Source: Condylostoma magnum
Taxonomy: Eukaryota; Ciliophora; Heterotrichea; Heterotrichida; Condylostomatidae
Direction of reading: 5' to 3'
DNA: 64,000 nucleotides
Assembly (NCBI GenBank): GCA_920105805.1
Contig: CAKKTI010000009.1
Span: forward strand, 1-64,000
Shown: one piece after another, positions 21,809-33,544 of the stretch
How the letters are laid out: every line of letters begins with the position of its first letter
How positions within the stretch are numbered: position 1 is the stretch's first letter
The notes under the pieces: generated by a model
What the model was told of the DNA's origin: nothing
Databases searched by the model: none
What the model saw: only the letters and a program-made list of their open reading frames with translations
Position numbers and translations under genes: made by a program

Positions 21809-23521
21809 ATGGCTAATATAGATTCCCCTTTACTATGAGCCGAGCAGTTATCTCCCAGCTTAGATGATAAAAGCGGAGAAGCTGACTCAAAGAATCCCAG
21901 AACACGTGCAGAGGTGATAAGAGATACAAACATTAACCTAATTCCAGTAGCCCGCGTAGTTTTCATATATGCCTATATGTTTACTATATTCTTCTGACTT
22001 CTGGGAACTTTACTTCCTTTTCTGTACAACTCAACGTGTGAGGATGGTATTTCAATTCACGCTCATATAATAGTAGTTTGTTTTTGCTTTACTTAGTTTA
22101 CTTTTGAGGTCTATTTTGCTGTGAGGATAATGAAAATTATATAGCCACTTAGTGGACATACAAGATTGAGTAATTTCCAGATTCTTAAATTGGGAGCTGG
22201 CCCCCTAGGTAGATTTGACTTATACACAGATATTTGCTTTCTAAACATTGCTTATTCATGTAATAGTTTTTATGCTCCTTTTGCTACATTGGCAATGATA
22301 ATACTATGTTCTGTATTGATTATTGTCTAGTTAAAAAATGCTAGCAAGTTCTCAGTCATTTCCCTATAATTAACTGAGTTTTTAACACTATTTGATCTGT
22401 TTGGTAAGTATGAGTTAATGTATTTAGAAGGGGATAAAAGCAATATGCATAAAAGAATGTGAGCTAAGAGAAGCAGTACTTTACCCTCTATAAAATTCTT
22501 CTTTGAAGATATATGATAGTTTATTATTTAACTACTCTTTCTATTAGAGTAAGACACCCTAAAGCCCTTTGTCCTGGTATCGTTGATCTTCTCCATGACG
22601 TTGTCCTTTTTGTCAGTTTCTGGAGTTTGGCTGAAGTATAAGTTTTTTAAGCCGAATATGGATAGGGAAAAGAACTTTGTTGATAATGTATGCGAGGCCA
22701 TCCAAGATTATGAAATCGAGAAAGTTTAGGAGTTGATGGATAATAAAGGGAATTTTAGGAAATTTTAATAAGAAAACAGAGCAGAAATTATAAAATGTGC
22801 AGCAGTTCACAATTTTGAAATATTTGAATTGATTGTTAACTAATTCATTACAAGAAATGATGCTATACTGCAGACTGATACATTTCACTCTAAGTTAATG
22901 ACAAAGTTGAGGCATTGTCCGACTTATCCTGTTGATTTAATTCATAGTATTGATTATTTATGCAGTAAAAAGGGTATTTTTATTGATGTGAATAAGAGAA
23001 TAAGTGTGTCCAATGATGGAACTATTTTGCATTGTTTGATGTGTGATCCGTACTTTATTATAAGGACTCTTAAATCGTTGAATTTAGACTTGTTGAAGTT
23101 TGTTATTAAATTGGGGGCTGATATTGATATAACTGATAAATTTGGAGAAACTCCTGTTATTATTGTATCGAGGCTAAATGTATAAAATTTGATTAAAATG
23201 TGCTCTGGGCAAACTTTGAAACAAATTTTAATATAAAATGATGTTTTACTTAATAAATAAGATTTAGACTAGGCATTGAAGTAATGAGCTATAACTGCTG
23301 TTGAGTTTTTTATCTAACATAACGCAGGACTAAATAAAGAGAATAAGAAATAGCTCAATGCTGTTTAAATTGCTACTGAATCTGGGAATCAAGAATTGAT
23401 TGATTTAATCGAGAGAAATATGCATAGAGTAAGAGTAATTAAGTCTTAATTATATTTTAAACCATATGGGAAATTAATTGGTATTGTTGATATTAACTTA
23501 TATTTTGATTATAAGGTATAA
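21809..23521 (+). CDS. Multi-pass membrane protein with C-terminal ankyrin-like repeats
   Basis: About 570 residues if it ends at TAA 23519; TAA 23447 is an alternative giving about 546. A polar start is followed by about five hydrophobic segments (residues 50-300), then a soluble part with ankyrin-like helices: EIIKCAAVHNFEIFELIV, LLKFVIKLGADIDITDKFG, and a last unit with ATESGNQELIDLIER. Membrane plus ankyrin recalls channel-like proteins but I see no pore motif. TGA encodes several Trp (PLLWAEQ, FFWLLG, RMWAKR), in contrast to gamma-tubulin nearby. Function unknown. Confidence 0.6.
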
Positions 23522-24662
23522 CTATTAATCTTTTCTCATTAGATTTTCTCGCCAATAAATATCTTATTAATCATCCAAATTATCTACTCAATATAGTAGT
23601 TTTGTACTTTCTATTTTCTATATTAATTTTCAAGTTTCTTTTCCTATCTGATCTAATAAGTTTAACATTATATAATTGTACTTCTTTTAATTCCAAATTA
23701 AAATATTAAGAGCATACATGGTTTTACTGATATCTTTCTCCACATTCAAAGTATAGTATACATAAAGTTGAAAATCTAAGTAATTTATCTGTTATGTATG
23801 AATTGATTTATCTGTAATTATAAAATAAGAAGTTACGAAGGAAGGTTTTTGATTTCCTGTAAGTAAAGGGTTGTTTCCAAAGCTAATTTTATGATCAAAT
23901 TAGTTGCGAGAGTATCTATTTCAAGTACGGAAAGAAGATTGAGTACTCAAGAAGAGAAAAAATATACTAATTGTTCAATTAAATATACAACATTTATTTA
24001 GGCTGTATTTCCAAAATCAGTAAATAATTTACATAAACAATTTATTTAAAAGGCAAATTAAAGATATTGATAATATTTTCATTCTTTATTTATCTATTAT
24101 AAATATTCAAGTTGTTTTATTTCATTAAAACTGGATAAAATATCAGCTATAAATTATTCATTTAATTATTTAAATGATATAAAAAACAAAATTGAAATAA
24201 TTTTTGAGTTGTACTCAAATTTTAGAAAGTGATTTCAATAGTAGTTTTAAGGATCAATATCATTATTAAAGTTACTTTTATGAGTTCGGAAGAATAAGGA
24301 TCCAAGGTATTTAAAGATTTTAGAAATTTAACAATTTTCAAAAACTATTACAAATTCGCAATTCAAATCTAAGGGATTAGCCCTCTAAAAACGATTGTAA
24401 TTAATTCAATAATATACAAAGTGATAATTTAAAGGTAAATTTACAAATTAACTTTTTTATATAGTATTTTACTTTAAAAATGGGAGAAGTGTATCCGCTC
24501 TAACTAAGAGTCCCGAGTGTTATTTAGTGAGAGAGACCATATCTTAATTAATAATGTATTGTTTTTTCAATTGACATTCCATAAAAATATTATAAAAGGG
24601 ACATTATTTATCAAATTATAACTATTCACAAAACAATGTCAAATATCGAATTTCCTAAATTA
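23522..24662. other. AT-rich 1.1 kb stretch, content unresolved
   Basis: No recognised gene, tRNA or repeat. The best coding candidate is a minus-strand frame from ATG 24540 (MVSLTKQHSGLLVRADTL) running several hundred nucleotides with many Asn, Phe and Gln, but it shows no family similarity and no triplet can close a frame in this code, so chance cannot be excluded. A short plus frame from about 24291 (MSSEEQGSKVFKDFRN) is equally weak. Confidence 0.3.
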
Positions 24663-25319
24663 CTACCGACCCTCAAGTGACTGAACCTCAATGTTTAGAA
24701 ATTACCATTGAACAAGATTTCCTTCAAAAGTAATATATCTATCCCTTGGAGCTTCTTAAAATCCTTAATTCACCCTCACTCTTTTTCCGCTCATTAATAT
24801 TTAACCATCTATCTTAAATCTGCAATTGTAAAAGCGTGCATTGTAAACATTTTCCATAAATTCACTACAAATAGGACATTGGGCAATACAAGCTTCGCTA
24901 TTGATGTTTTTATATCCAAACCCAATTTATGCAGTAGCTCTAGAATTATAAGCAGCACAACGGAAGTTTTTGCATGTTCCCTCTAAACTCAAGCCAGGAG
25001 CAATAGCTATATATCCAAAATAATTTGGATCTCATTATCTAATACTCATATCTTATAAACTAGAAAATGAGAGTGTGCATAATCCCATCATTCCACCACA
25101 TAAATTAAGATTGAGGTGGATTGTATGCTTTGGTTCAATTTTATAAAACTCTAAAGTTCTGGAGTTTTCAAGCTGCTTTCCTCTATGAATCAGTCTTATT
25201 TCATTAGAAGGTATGAGTTCTCGTTCTTACAGCTACTCCTTAATACTTTCTATGGTAGTATCTTATAACACGTCGAGTGTTATTGTCTTTCCGTAAAGAT
25301 TTTTCACAAAGACTTGCAT
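24663..25319 (-). CDS. Ubiquitin-like domain fused to a Cys-rich zinc-binding-type domain
   Basis: About 218 residues. Residues 1-76 are a ubiquitin-like fold: MQVFVKNLYGKTITLDV, then IPSNEIRLIHRGKQLE and HTIHLNL, ending in GG (CGGMMGL) that is followed by more protein. The second part has ordered metal-binding-type cysteines: GTCKNFRCAAYNS, CIAQCPICSEFM and FYNCRFKIDG. Ciliates have families of such ubiquitin-like/Cys proteins; their role is not established and whether the GG is processed is unknown. TAG followed by TAA is the likely stop. A frame-broken paralogue lies directly upstream on the same strand. Confidence 0.75.
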
Positions 25320-25439
25320 ATTTATAATAGATCTATAAATTATATTTCCTATTTAAGCAAAAATTATAGATTTTAATATGGAAAATGTTTAAAAATAAAG
25401 AAATCAAAATTTGATGGATGAATTACCTAATATTACTAG

Positions 25440-26027
25440 CTACTTATGGAACCTGCTTAAAAATATCCATTCTTTACGGCTTAACTCTAAGTCCCCAAAG
25501 TCTACTAGCTAATCGATTTCGGTTCTTATAAGCTGTTATTAATCAGACTAATAAATATATTTCTTACCTCCTTCTAAGTATCAGCTAAAAAGAGAGAATA
25601 AGCAGTTTTTGAATCAATATTATCTATTCTATCTAGCTCAAGTCTACACTTAGGGCACTTTGTTATTGCAACTAATTAATCTGAAATTACCCATATCCAT
25701 ATCTGGTTATCATTGTAGCTACATTAGGTATTTATGCAAGTTCCTCTGATATTCACTCCATCTTTTGGTTCATTCAAATCATCACCTTTCTCATCCATTT
25801 AGATCATAAATAGCTTTTAATCTTAAAATTATATCTCTTTAACCTATTCCATAGTATTCAAGGGCCTTATCCTATTATAATTCCTATTCAACTATTAAAA
25901 TTATGAAGTTACTATCTAGTATTATCAGTTAATGCCGTATTATACTCTTTAAATTTTATATTGTTTAGCCAGATCTTACTCTAATGCTTGAGATATAACC
26001 GTCTATGTCTTTTACTTGTACAAGCAT
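25440..26027 (-). pseudogene. Frame-broken sister copy of the ubiquitin-like/zinc protein
   Basis: The same domain order as its neighbour can be followed: a ubiquitin-like start (MLVQVKDIDGYISSIRV), a zinc-type block (GTCINTQCSYNDNQ and KCPKCRLEL), and an end block (NCLFSLFSWYLEGGKKYIY, then EWIFL). The first and last blocks share one frame but the middle lies in another, so two shifts, one near 25800 and one near 25610, are needed. No GT...AG stretch of 15-17 nt restores the frame without removing a conserved Cys. I call it a decaying tandem duplicate; an assembly error or unusual splicing remains possible. The ubiquitin-like part lacks the terminal GG. Confidence 0.55.
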
Positions 26028-26100
26028 ATTTTATCTATATAATGAAAAATAAACCCTGAATGATAAAATCTATATAAACTATTTTAATCAATAATCTTAA

Positions 26101-26448
26101 CTACCTACTATTAATGATCCACTTGAATAATGAAATAAAGCCACTGCTCTCCTTATATAGTCCAAAATCCCCCTTGATTACAATTTGATTCTAAGTTCCA
26201 ATCCAATTCTAAAATTGTTCTATTAAGTTTTTATCCGTTTGTTACTCTTTCTCCTTTTATTCTAAAAACCAAGCCCCCAAATTCGATATTAACTACGGTA
26301 ATCTACTTACGTCAATATTATCAAAAACACTTCTTATTAACTGATTTATGAGCTATTACTTCACATTATCCCATATTCACCCTAATATCCCTTTTTAATC
26401 AGTGTTTTTCCTCGTTGATCTTGTCTAGGCAGTAACTTAGTAAGACAT
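26101..26448 (-). CDS. Small hypothetical protein
   Basis: About 115 residues from ATG 26448 to a TAG at 26103, upstream of the broken ubiquitin-like copy on the same strand. The reading MSYQVTAQTRSTRKNTDQKG, then GWIWDNVKQQ with amphipathic helices and LISNLGAWFLEQKEKEQ, looks protein-like with helical periodicity; one Trp is TGA. No domain is recognised and the stop could be later. Existence is judged only on composition. Confidence 0.35.
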
Positions 26449-26702
26449 TTTTATTAAATCTATATAAAAATGTAAAGTTTATAGGAAATTTGTAGATTAT
26501 TATAGTAGTTATAAAGTATATCTTATTGTGAGCTTATGTTGATCTATTAAAATAGTCTCAAGTTACCTAGATTATACATCTACTTTTTTCCAAATTATCT
26601 TTATATTACAGGAAATATCTTTATTAAATAAGAAAGTATAAAATAATAGTAATTATCATACCTCTGTTACATCTAATAACCTTTTTAACTTATAACATAA
26701 AA

Positions 26703-27509
26703 ATGCTACCTTAAACTAAATTCACTCGCTTTACAGATCAGCAAATGGAGCAACTAATAACAACAATAAGACGTTAAGCTTCAAAAATACGCGTAAGTTT
26801 TATACAGAGTGCAAAGGAAATAAGATCTAGATAAAGATCTAGTTCAATTAGCATCTAATAAGCCAGAACTCCTGGCTCAGTTAGTCCAAATCTAGAAAGA
26901 AATGATCAAGACTACTCAAATACACTAATAGAAAACCTAGTAGTTGATAACAAGATGCTATACAATGATATAGAAGATTTCAAATAAGTCCTACATACAA
27001 TAGTAGCAAGATACAGAGAACTAAAGCGAGAACTAATGAATGAGAAGGCAAATACATCAATTCACGAGTTCTTAGAGACTTAACTGCAAAGTCTTCGCCA
27101 ATAAAACAAGTAAATAACAGATGCTAATCTAAGACTAAAGGAACAGTATATGAGTTTAATGGAGATGTTGAGACAGACAGTTTTTGAACTAGCAGATGAA
27201 TAGAGAAATGACATATAACTACAGGAATAATTAGAAAAGGAAAACAGGTACTTAAGAGAGATGATAGGTATAACTAATCTAACTCAGGAAAACAAATGCG
27301 AAATCGAAGGTGAGTTGACATAATAAGAAGCTATTATACTAGAAAGCTAACAACAAAACTAAATAAGCCGTGTACGTGAGTTTCTACAATAAAAAAAGGC
27401 CCCAAAAACACAGCAAAACCAAAACAAAGGCTATCTACTAGGAAAGCCTCCAATGCAGAAATCAGGAGGAATGGCTTCCTTTTTTGGGAAATTTGAAAAT
27501 AATAATTAG
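26703..27509 (+). CDS. SIKE/FGFR1OP2-family coiled-coil protein
   Basis: About 268 residues, close to the family's length. A basic Ser-rich start is followed by coiled-coil blocks that match this family in order: LHTIVARYRELKREL, a long Gln-rich coil, and the signature-like LEKENRYLREMIGITN near the end of the coil. In animals SIKE1/FGFR1OP2 are subunits of STRIPAK (striatin-interacting phosphatase and kinase) complexes. The assignment rests on the pattern of these coils, so another coiled-coil protein is possible. It stops at TAG, 18 nt from the convergent PP2C gene stop. Confidence 0.55.
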
Positions 27510-27527
27510 TGTAATATTAATATCCTA

Positions 27528-28724
27528 CTAATTCAAAGGCATGCTCCTATTCAACCCTGATATATCACTAGCCTTTATATCAATCATAGAACTACATCTT
27601 TCCCTTCTTTTTACCTCATCATCTCTAAAAATTTCCAGTATTAAGCACGACATATCATCTATATGCGACCCTTAGTTCTCTACATTACTTATCCACCTGG
27701 TCCTAGCTTCCTCGCATAAAAGCCTAGCAATATGTGAGTTTTTAGGTTCTACAATCTCTACCTCTGATTCAGGCTCTTCAGTGCATTGATGACGATATTT
27801 TTCTATAAATTCAGCTACTTAAGAGTTCTCCATGAATTCCCATATACCATCAGAGGCTAGTACTATAAATTTAGTGGTTTCATTAAAAGTGCTTTGCTCT
27901 ATAGTTGGAATTGGGGAGACTCCTAATGTATGGGCGTATCTGTCACCCAGAGAGCGAGACATTGCAAGGCCTGGGGCTGTGAAGTTCTTATTCCAGACTC
28001 TATAAGGACCAAAAAATCTGCCAGGGCCTTTGCTTACTTTTCCTTATGAGGAAACAATACGCTTTTTCTCATCTCTGTTATTGGGTTTATGATCTTTAGT
28101 TATTTATAAAAATTTTAGCTTTTTAGTAAGTACTCCTTTTCTTAACTCCTGGTTTATTATACCGGCTCTGGAATCTCCTAAATTAGCAGAGTATATTTAA
28201 TCTTCTATGATTAATACCAAGACCTGAGTAGTGCCGCTGAATTCAATATTGACATGAGACTGTATTAGACAGTTTTATAGCTATTGTGTAACTTGCTTTA
28301 AATACTGAATAGGATTTTGAATTATTTTATGGTTCTACTGTCTTATATTCTTTTCAAGGTACTGTTTACAGCAATTTACTACCAGGTGGCCATATTCTCC
28401 ATGCCCGTCAAATAGAGCAAATAGTTTTAACTAATCACATATGTAGTAAAAACATATGTCTTAGCATATCTTCGATTCGTTATTTCCAGGAAGCCATCCA
28501 GGGATTACACATCCTGATATTTTATACCGCAGATTCTTTTGTGTAATCGTCTCAAAATAATTAAACGTAGGCTCAGAAAATTCTAGGAAAAACTTATCAT
28601 TGATTCCCATAGAAATTGCACTCATACTTCCGATTGAAAGTAACTTACTTTATCGGTATTAAACTTATTTAGGATCTTGCGCTGAGTACTAGGATTCTTT
28701 AATGGAACAAATTGAACAACCCAT
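27528..28724 (-). CDS. PP2C/PPM-family protein phosphatase, probably myristoylated
   Basis: About 398 residues. The start MGCSIC fits N-myristoylation with nearby palmitoylation, suggesting membrane location. PP2C motifs are in order: ALFDGHGEYGH (metal Asp), SANLGDSRAG, KDHKPNN, AMSRSLGDR, VLASDGIWEF and SHIDDMSCL. These are the metal-dependent Ser/Thr phosphatase signatures. A basic block before SRSLGD carries GRFFGPYRVW. The end is a double TAG. Upstream 273 nt are shared with the divergent TMEM184-like gene; nothing is seen in it. Confidence 0.9.
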
Positions 28725-28997
28725 TATCTAAAATATTTATTTATGTAATTATGAAGTATTTATGTAATAAGACAATATGATTATGTAAGTAGTTGTCAAT
28801 AGATAATAGCTCTGTTATTGATTGAAAATACGTATTTGAGTGTAATAAATTAAGAGTTCATTTAATAGAGCATTTGTTAATTATAAAGATTAATGTTACA
28901 CTATAAAATAATATACCTATATGGATAACACAAGCTGGTATTAGAGTAATACTCAAAAAAGCATATACTTCTTAATATTCAAATAAATTAATTCAAA

Positions 28998-29951
28998 ATG
29001 GCATTTGATGACAAAGAGCTCGGCATAGTTGTTATTCAAGGCGGATGTCTAGCAATAACAATTCTTGCAACTTTATTAAGCATTCATTCAATAATGCTGT
29101 CGAATAGAAGTCTAACATACGAAAGTGCATAATAAAAAGTTGTATTTCTACATACTACTCCATTAGTAATAGGCTGATTAAGTTGAATTCAAGTAAGATT
29201 TGGAGATATCTTATTTATTCTAGACTATGTTAGCAATATGTACAGAGGTATAGCTTTAATGCTGTTTGTAAGTTATCTTTTCAGACTTCTCGGATGGGAG
29301 TAAATCAACTCAGAATTTCATTATTCCAAGGGAAAACTTTAGTCAAATTTAATAAGACTAGAAGAAATTGATTAAATGCTTCCCTGCTGCAAAAAGTTTT
29401 AAGTTGAAAGTGCTGAAAAAGCAAAGAAATTTAAATCAATATTTAAGTGAATGGTTGTTTAATACTCCTTAGCTTTGATTATTTTATCTATTGCGGCAAT
29501 CATAATTAGTATTGGCATTTCAGACTATTTTATGTATGGAGAATCTGAAATTGAGTCGATGTATATTTGGCTTAGTCTTGTACTGGCCCTGAGCAGTATG
29601 TTAGCCCTTTATGCCTTTTTGGTATTGCTGAAAACATTTTAACGACTAATAGAGTATTCTCACTTTAAGTTTCACTTGAAATTTTTTAGTATTATATTCG
29701 GTTTGATTGTAATATAGTTCTAATAGTTACTTTTGCTTGCTTTTATAGAAACGGAAATGATTTCAACAGAAGAAGATTAGATTGACCAGATGATATTAAC
29801 AAATGCTGCATTAACTTGTATTGAAATGGGAGCATTAGCTTTAGTGTTTTCATTGATTTTTCCTAATGGAGAGTATAAGCAGTGGCCAGGATCTATAGAT
29901 ATTAGCCATACAGCTGATAATTCTGAAGCGTCCCAATTATCTAGAATTTGA
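28998..29951 (+). CDS. TMEM184/organic solute transporter alpha-like membrane protein
   Basis: About 317 residues with seven likely membrane segments. The layout (N-terminal span, RGIALMLFVSYLFRLLGW, a cytoplasmic loop with the Cys pair PCCKKF, then FKWMVVQYS, an inner pair, and the end ALALVFSLIFPNGEYKQW) resembles the Solute_trans_a family including TMEM184 and OST-alpha. TGA encodes Trp at GWLSWIQ (two) and FKWMVV. It ends TGA-TAA-TAA. Substrate unknown. Its stop lies 53 nt from that of the convergent allantoinase-like gene. Confidence 0.6.
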
Positions 29952-30004
29952 TAATAAACTGTATTAAACTAATCCATATCTAATAAAAGAATAATCATTT
30001 AAAC

Positions 30005-31870
30005 CTAATCTTTTGTTATCAATCTTCCTGACGCTTCATTAAACTCTCCATTATAAGCTCTTTTTCCTCTCAAAAACGTCTATATAACTCTTCCTTACAA
30101 TGGTTTATCTAAATAAATGCAAACTTCAGGATACTAACTATAGCATTGACTATGATTAAATTTATCATAAGGATCAAATACGAAAAAATCTGCATGTTTT
30201 CCTACTTCAATGCTACCTTTAAACCTTTCAATTCCCATAATCTGGGCTGGCTTTAATGCCAGGTAATTCATCAATCTAGGTAAATCCTATCTTACATTAG
30301 GAGCTAAGCTTTCCATTAAAGCTTGAACAGTAACTCCCAAACTCACAGTACCAGGCTAAGCCCTTTTAAAGTCTCCTTGATCTAAAAACTTCATACTGGG
30401 TTTAACGGGCCTGTGGTAAGATGTAATGGTATCAAATCCTCCAAGATCATAGATTTATAATAACAAATCTCTGTTTTCAGAACTCCTTATAGGAGGACAT
30501 AATTTAAACCTTGTATCTTTGTCTTAAATGGTTTCTGAGCTAAAATAGAGATAAGGAGTTGACGTTTCATAAGTTAGATTTATATCAGGATGGGCTTTCC
30601 TGTACTTCCGTAGTTTATTAGCGGCTTGTGATGCTGAAATGTTGCTTATATGAACCCTGCAGGGCCGTTGTCTATATGCCTTGATGATTTTCTCCACACA
30701 ATTTGACTCCCAGTGAGGAGGACAGTTGGCTACTAATGAGTTATACAGAGTATCATCATCCATTTAGTCTATTTTAGAACACATTATAGAGGGTGGCCTG
30801 AAGTTCTCCTTTTTCTACAGAGGAATTGGTCTAACTGGTGACCTTTGATTAAACATTCCTTGATTGTCGGATGGTTTTAGCTTGAAATCCTAACTTGTCT
30901 ATACTATATTCAAATTTAGTTTGAAATCCGAGGTTATATCTGGCATTGGGTCAAATACAGTTATCCCTGAGTTACTATAAGTTAACTTTTCAGCACTGAC
31001 CAATGACCCTAAATTATTTTTGTTTTTAGTTACCATTCTATCCAGATTATTGTCATCATAGTTAAAGACTTCTTCTTATTATCTTACAGGAGTTGAATTA
31101 AAAGAAGATATAGGGGATGGTTCTGTTGACGAGTGTTATACACTATCAGGGAAAGCTCCAGCATAGCTAGTAAATCTTGGCTTTTCCGCATTGTTTCTAT
31201 CTTTCAACGATACATTTCTAAAAGGAGAACTCATATACAGAAACCTGTCATTTGTGTGCTCTGAGTGAAGTAGGATTGTTAGATTTGACTCGTATACTTT
31301 CTTGAACACTTTGTGAAGACTAGTGTATTCAATAACAGGTGATGAGCTATCTGGGGGTATAAGGTAACCCTTTAGGCCAATGACTCCTTGTTACTAGAAC
31401 AAGGGAATCTGATTATAATTCTACAGCCCTACTGTTGCTAGAAGTCCAACATCGCAATACAAGTCAATGTTTTATAAAAACGCTTACTTATACTACAACT
31501 ACTCCTAGGTTACAATAGGATTTCCGTAGCCTGGAGTTTCGATTACTGTTGTTACTCCTCCTGATACAGCTTACTTAGTCCCAAATTCATAAGCTAGCCT
31601 CATATCCTAGTCCTCACCTTCCCCGCTATCTTCACAATCCTACTCATTGAAACTAACATTGATATCAACAATTCCAGGACACACGTATAAGTCTTAGAAA
31701 TCCTCAAACTGACAATTCTAAAAATCACTTAACTTTTCATCAAGGTCACCGTCAACAGGCACTATATGCGTAATTTAGTCATAATTAAAGGCAACAATAC
31801 ACGCCACTGGCTCCTAAAACCCCGGCAATATCACATTTTAGCTAAAAATAGCATAATTAGGAGAATCCAT
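30005..31870 (-). CDS. Allantoinase/dihydropyrimidinase-like protein lacking metal-binding residues
   Basis: About 621 residues. The amidohydrolase frame is clear: PGIVDINVSFNE, GGVTTVIETPGYGNP, VGLLATVGLQ, GVIGLKGYLIPP, ILLHSEH, then later HISNISASQAA, TYETSTPYLY, FKLCPPIRSSENRD, DTITSYHRP and HADFFVFDPYD. Active allantoinases have HxH where this has NVS (about residue 70), Cys-Pro-His where this has TPY (about 434) and an Asp-His-Ser where this has SYH (about 480). The Lys that is normally carboxylated and one His remain. Most metal ligands are thus missing. A Ser/Asn/Pro-rich insert of about 150 residues splits the barrel after LLHSEH. CRMP proteins are a known case of the same superfamily turned non-enzymatic; a similar role here is inference. 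Stop TAG 30007. Confidence 0.8.
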
Positions 31871-31913
31871 TAACAAATTTTAACAATTTCCCACAAACTC
31901 ATTAGTAACTTAA

Positions 31914-32423
31914 CTAAGGGAAGGCCTTCTTGGTCATGATGTTGTAGAAATCCTCAGGTGCAACCTGTCCAGATCCAGAGGAATCAGCTCTTTCAATCAT
32001 TTCCATTAGCTCCTCATCTGTCATAGTTTCTCCTAGTTCTCTAGCAACTCTCTTAAGATTCTTCAGAGTAATAGTTCCTGTTTTATCATCATCGAATAAT
32101 CTAAACACTTTATTGATGTCTTCCTTAGTGTCTTTATCGCTCAAACGGGCTGTCATCATGTCTAAGAATTCGTCGAAGTCAATAGCTCCTGAGCCATCAG
32201 CGTCTAGGTCGCTGATCATTTAGTAAATTGTAGCGTTTTTAGCCTCAAAGCCGAGGGACTGCATGGCGTCCTTAAGCTCCTTGGGATCAATGGTTCCACC
32301 TCCATCAGCGTCGAATAAGTCAAAGGCTTCCTTGATTTCTTCGATTTCATCCTCTGTTAGTCCTGGACGTTCGTATTCTTTGGGGTTAAAGCCACCCGAA
32401 GGTTTTGATCCTCTGCCTGCCAT
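31914..32423 (-). CDS. Centrin
   Basis: 169 residues, typical for centrin. A basic N-terminus ([11 protein letters not shown]) precedes four EF-hand loops: [36 protein letters not shown] and [12 protein letters not shown], and the centrin-type end [12 protein letters not shown]. Centrin is a calcium-binding protein of basal bodies and, in heterotrichs, of contractile fibres. Only one in-frame TAG (Gln) is present. TAG follows directly after the usual C-terminus. The next gene on the strand starts 43 nt below. Upstream (32430-32560) the coding strand is C-rich. Confidence 0.96.
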
Positions 32424-32653
32424 ATTAATTGTATACCATGCAAATATAGGGAGTGAAATAGAGGCAGTAGTGTTGGAATTTAAAGGTTTTAGAGGTTGTC
32501 TTGGGTGGGTAGGTTAGGATGATGGGAGTTATGTAGGGAGAGTATTGTTTTATTGAGAAATTGAGTGTAATTATAGATAAATTGTTATTTGTTAGTGGAA
32601 AATGTCTTTATTTAGAGATTTATATGCAGTTATGAATTTCTAATATCGAAAAA

Positions 32654-33544
32654 TTACTTATGCTGCTCTTTTTTTGGCTTGTTTTCTTCAAGAATATTTG
32701 CTAGTCTTGATTTAGTTAAATTTTCATATGAGAAAATCTTTCTACAAGAATTTGGATCGAATAAAGGTGCAGAGTTTGTGTGTTTACCTTTCATCCGGTT
32801 TCTCTCTAAAGCTTAGCATAGTTTTAATTCTTATCTTAGATTTTTATACCGTTTTTTAATACCTTCTAACTCTTTTTTCATTTCTCTTCTAATTTCATAT
32901 AGCCCGGATTTTATTCTTAGTTGTAAATTATCTTATTCATTCTTTTATCGTTTATGTAATTCTCGTATATAATAGTTAATTTTCTTTTCCCTCATAGGAA
33001 TGTACTTATCTGCCTCTTTTTTCTTTAATTCTTCAATCTTTTACTGTATTTAAGCACCTTTTTCATAATGTTTACCTCTTATGCATGTTTCTTTTCTATG
33101 TAATAGATTTAAGTAAGCTGATGATGGTTTAGGCTCCAATGGCAATTTAGTAAAGATTTTTTCTTATTCTATTTCAAAGTTTACTTTTTATTAGTCTAGT
33201 AAAGCATCCTTTGATAATCTGCATTCGTATTTATAATCTTTTACCTTTTAGTTTCACACTCTTTTAAACTGTTTAACTTCTTCAATATATGCAGCTTCTA
33301 TATCCCTTTGTTAGTTAACTTATTTGTATTCTAATGATTAGTATTTACTTTCTACTAATTGTCTCTTTAATTTTTAGATTTAAGCTTTTGTTTTGGAAGC
33401 TTCTTCTAAATTATCCTAAGCTTCGTGTTTTTATTACTCTTATTCTAGGTCAGATCTAATTATAAGTTACAGTAATTCTGATATTTCTTCTATTTCATTT
33501 GGCCTCAGGTATATAAAAGAGTTATCTCTTAGCTATTCACCCAT
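32654..33544 (-). CDS. Coiled-coil protein, unknown function
   Basis: About 296 residues. A short start (MGEQLRDNSFIYLRPNEI) leads into nearly continuous coiled coil with many TAA/TAG-encoded Gln. Between the coils lies a conserved-looking segment, PLEPKPSSAYLNLLHRKETC, and the end has SCRKIFSYENLTKSRLA before TAA. No enzymatic motif. The layout recalls ciliary or basal-body coiled-coil proteins, but I cannot name it. Confidence 0.6.

Noticed and set aside
25590-25820. A tiny intron explaining the frame changes in the second ubiquitin-like copy
   Set aside because: No GT...AG segment of 15-17 nt restores phase without deleting a conserved Cys; a 17-nt candidate near 25640 would remove the second Cys of CPKC.
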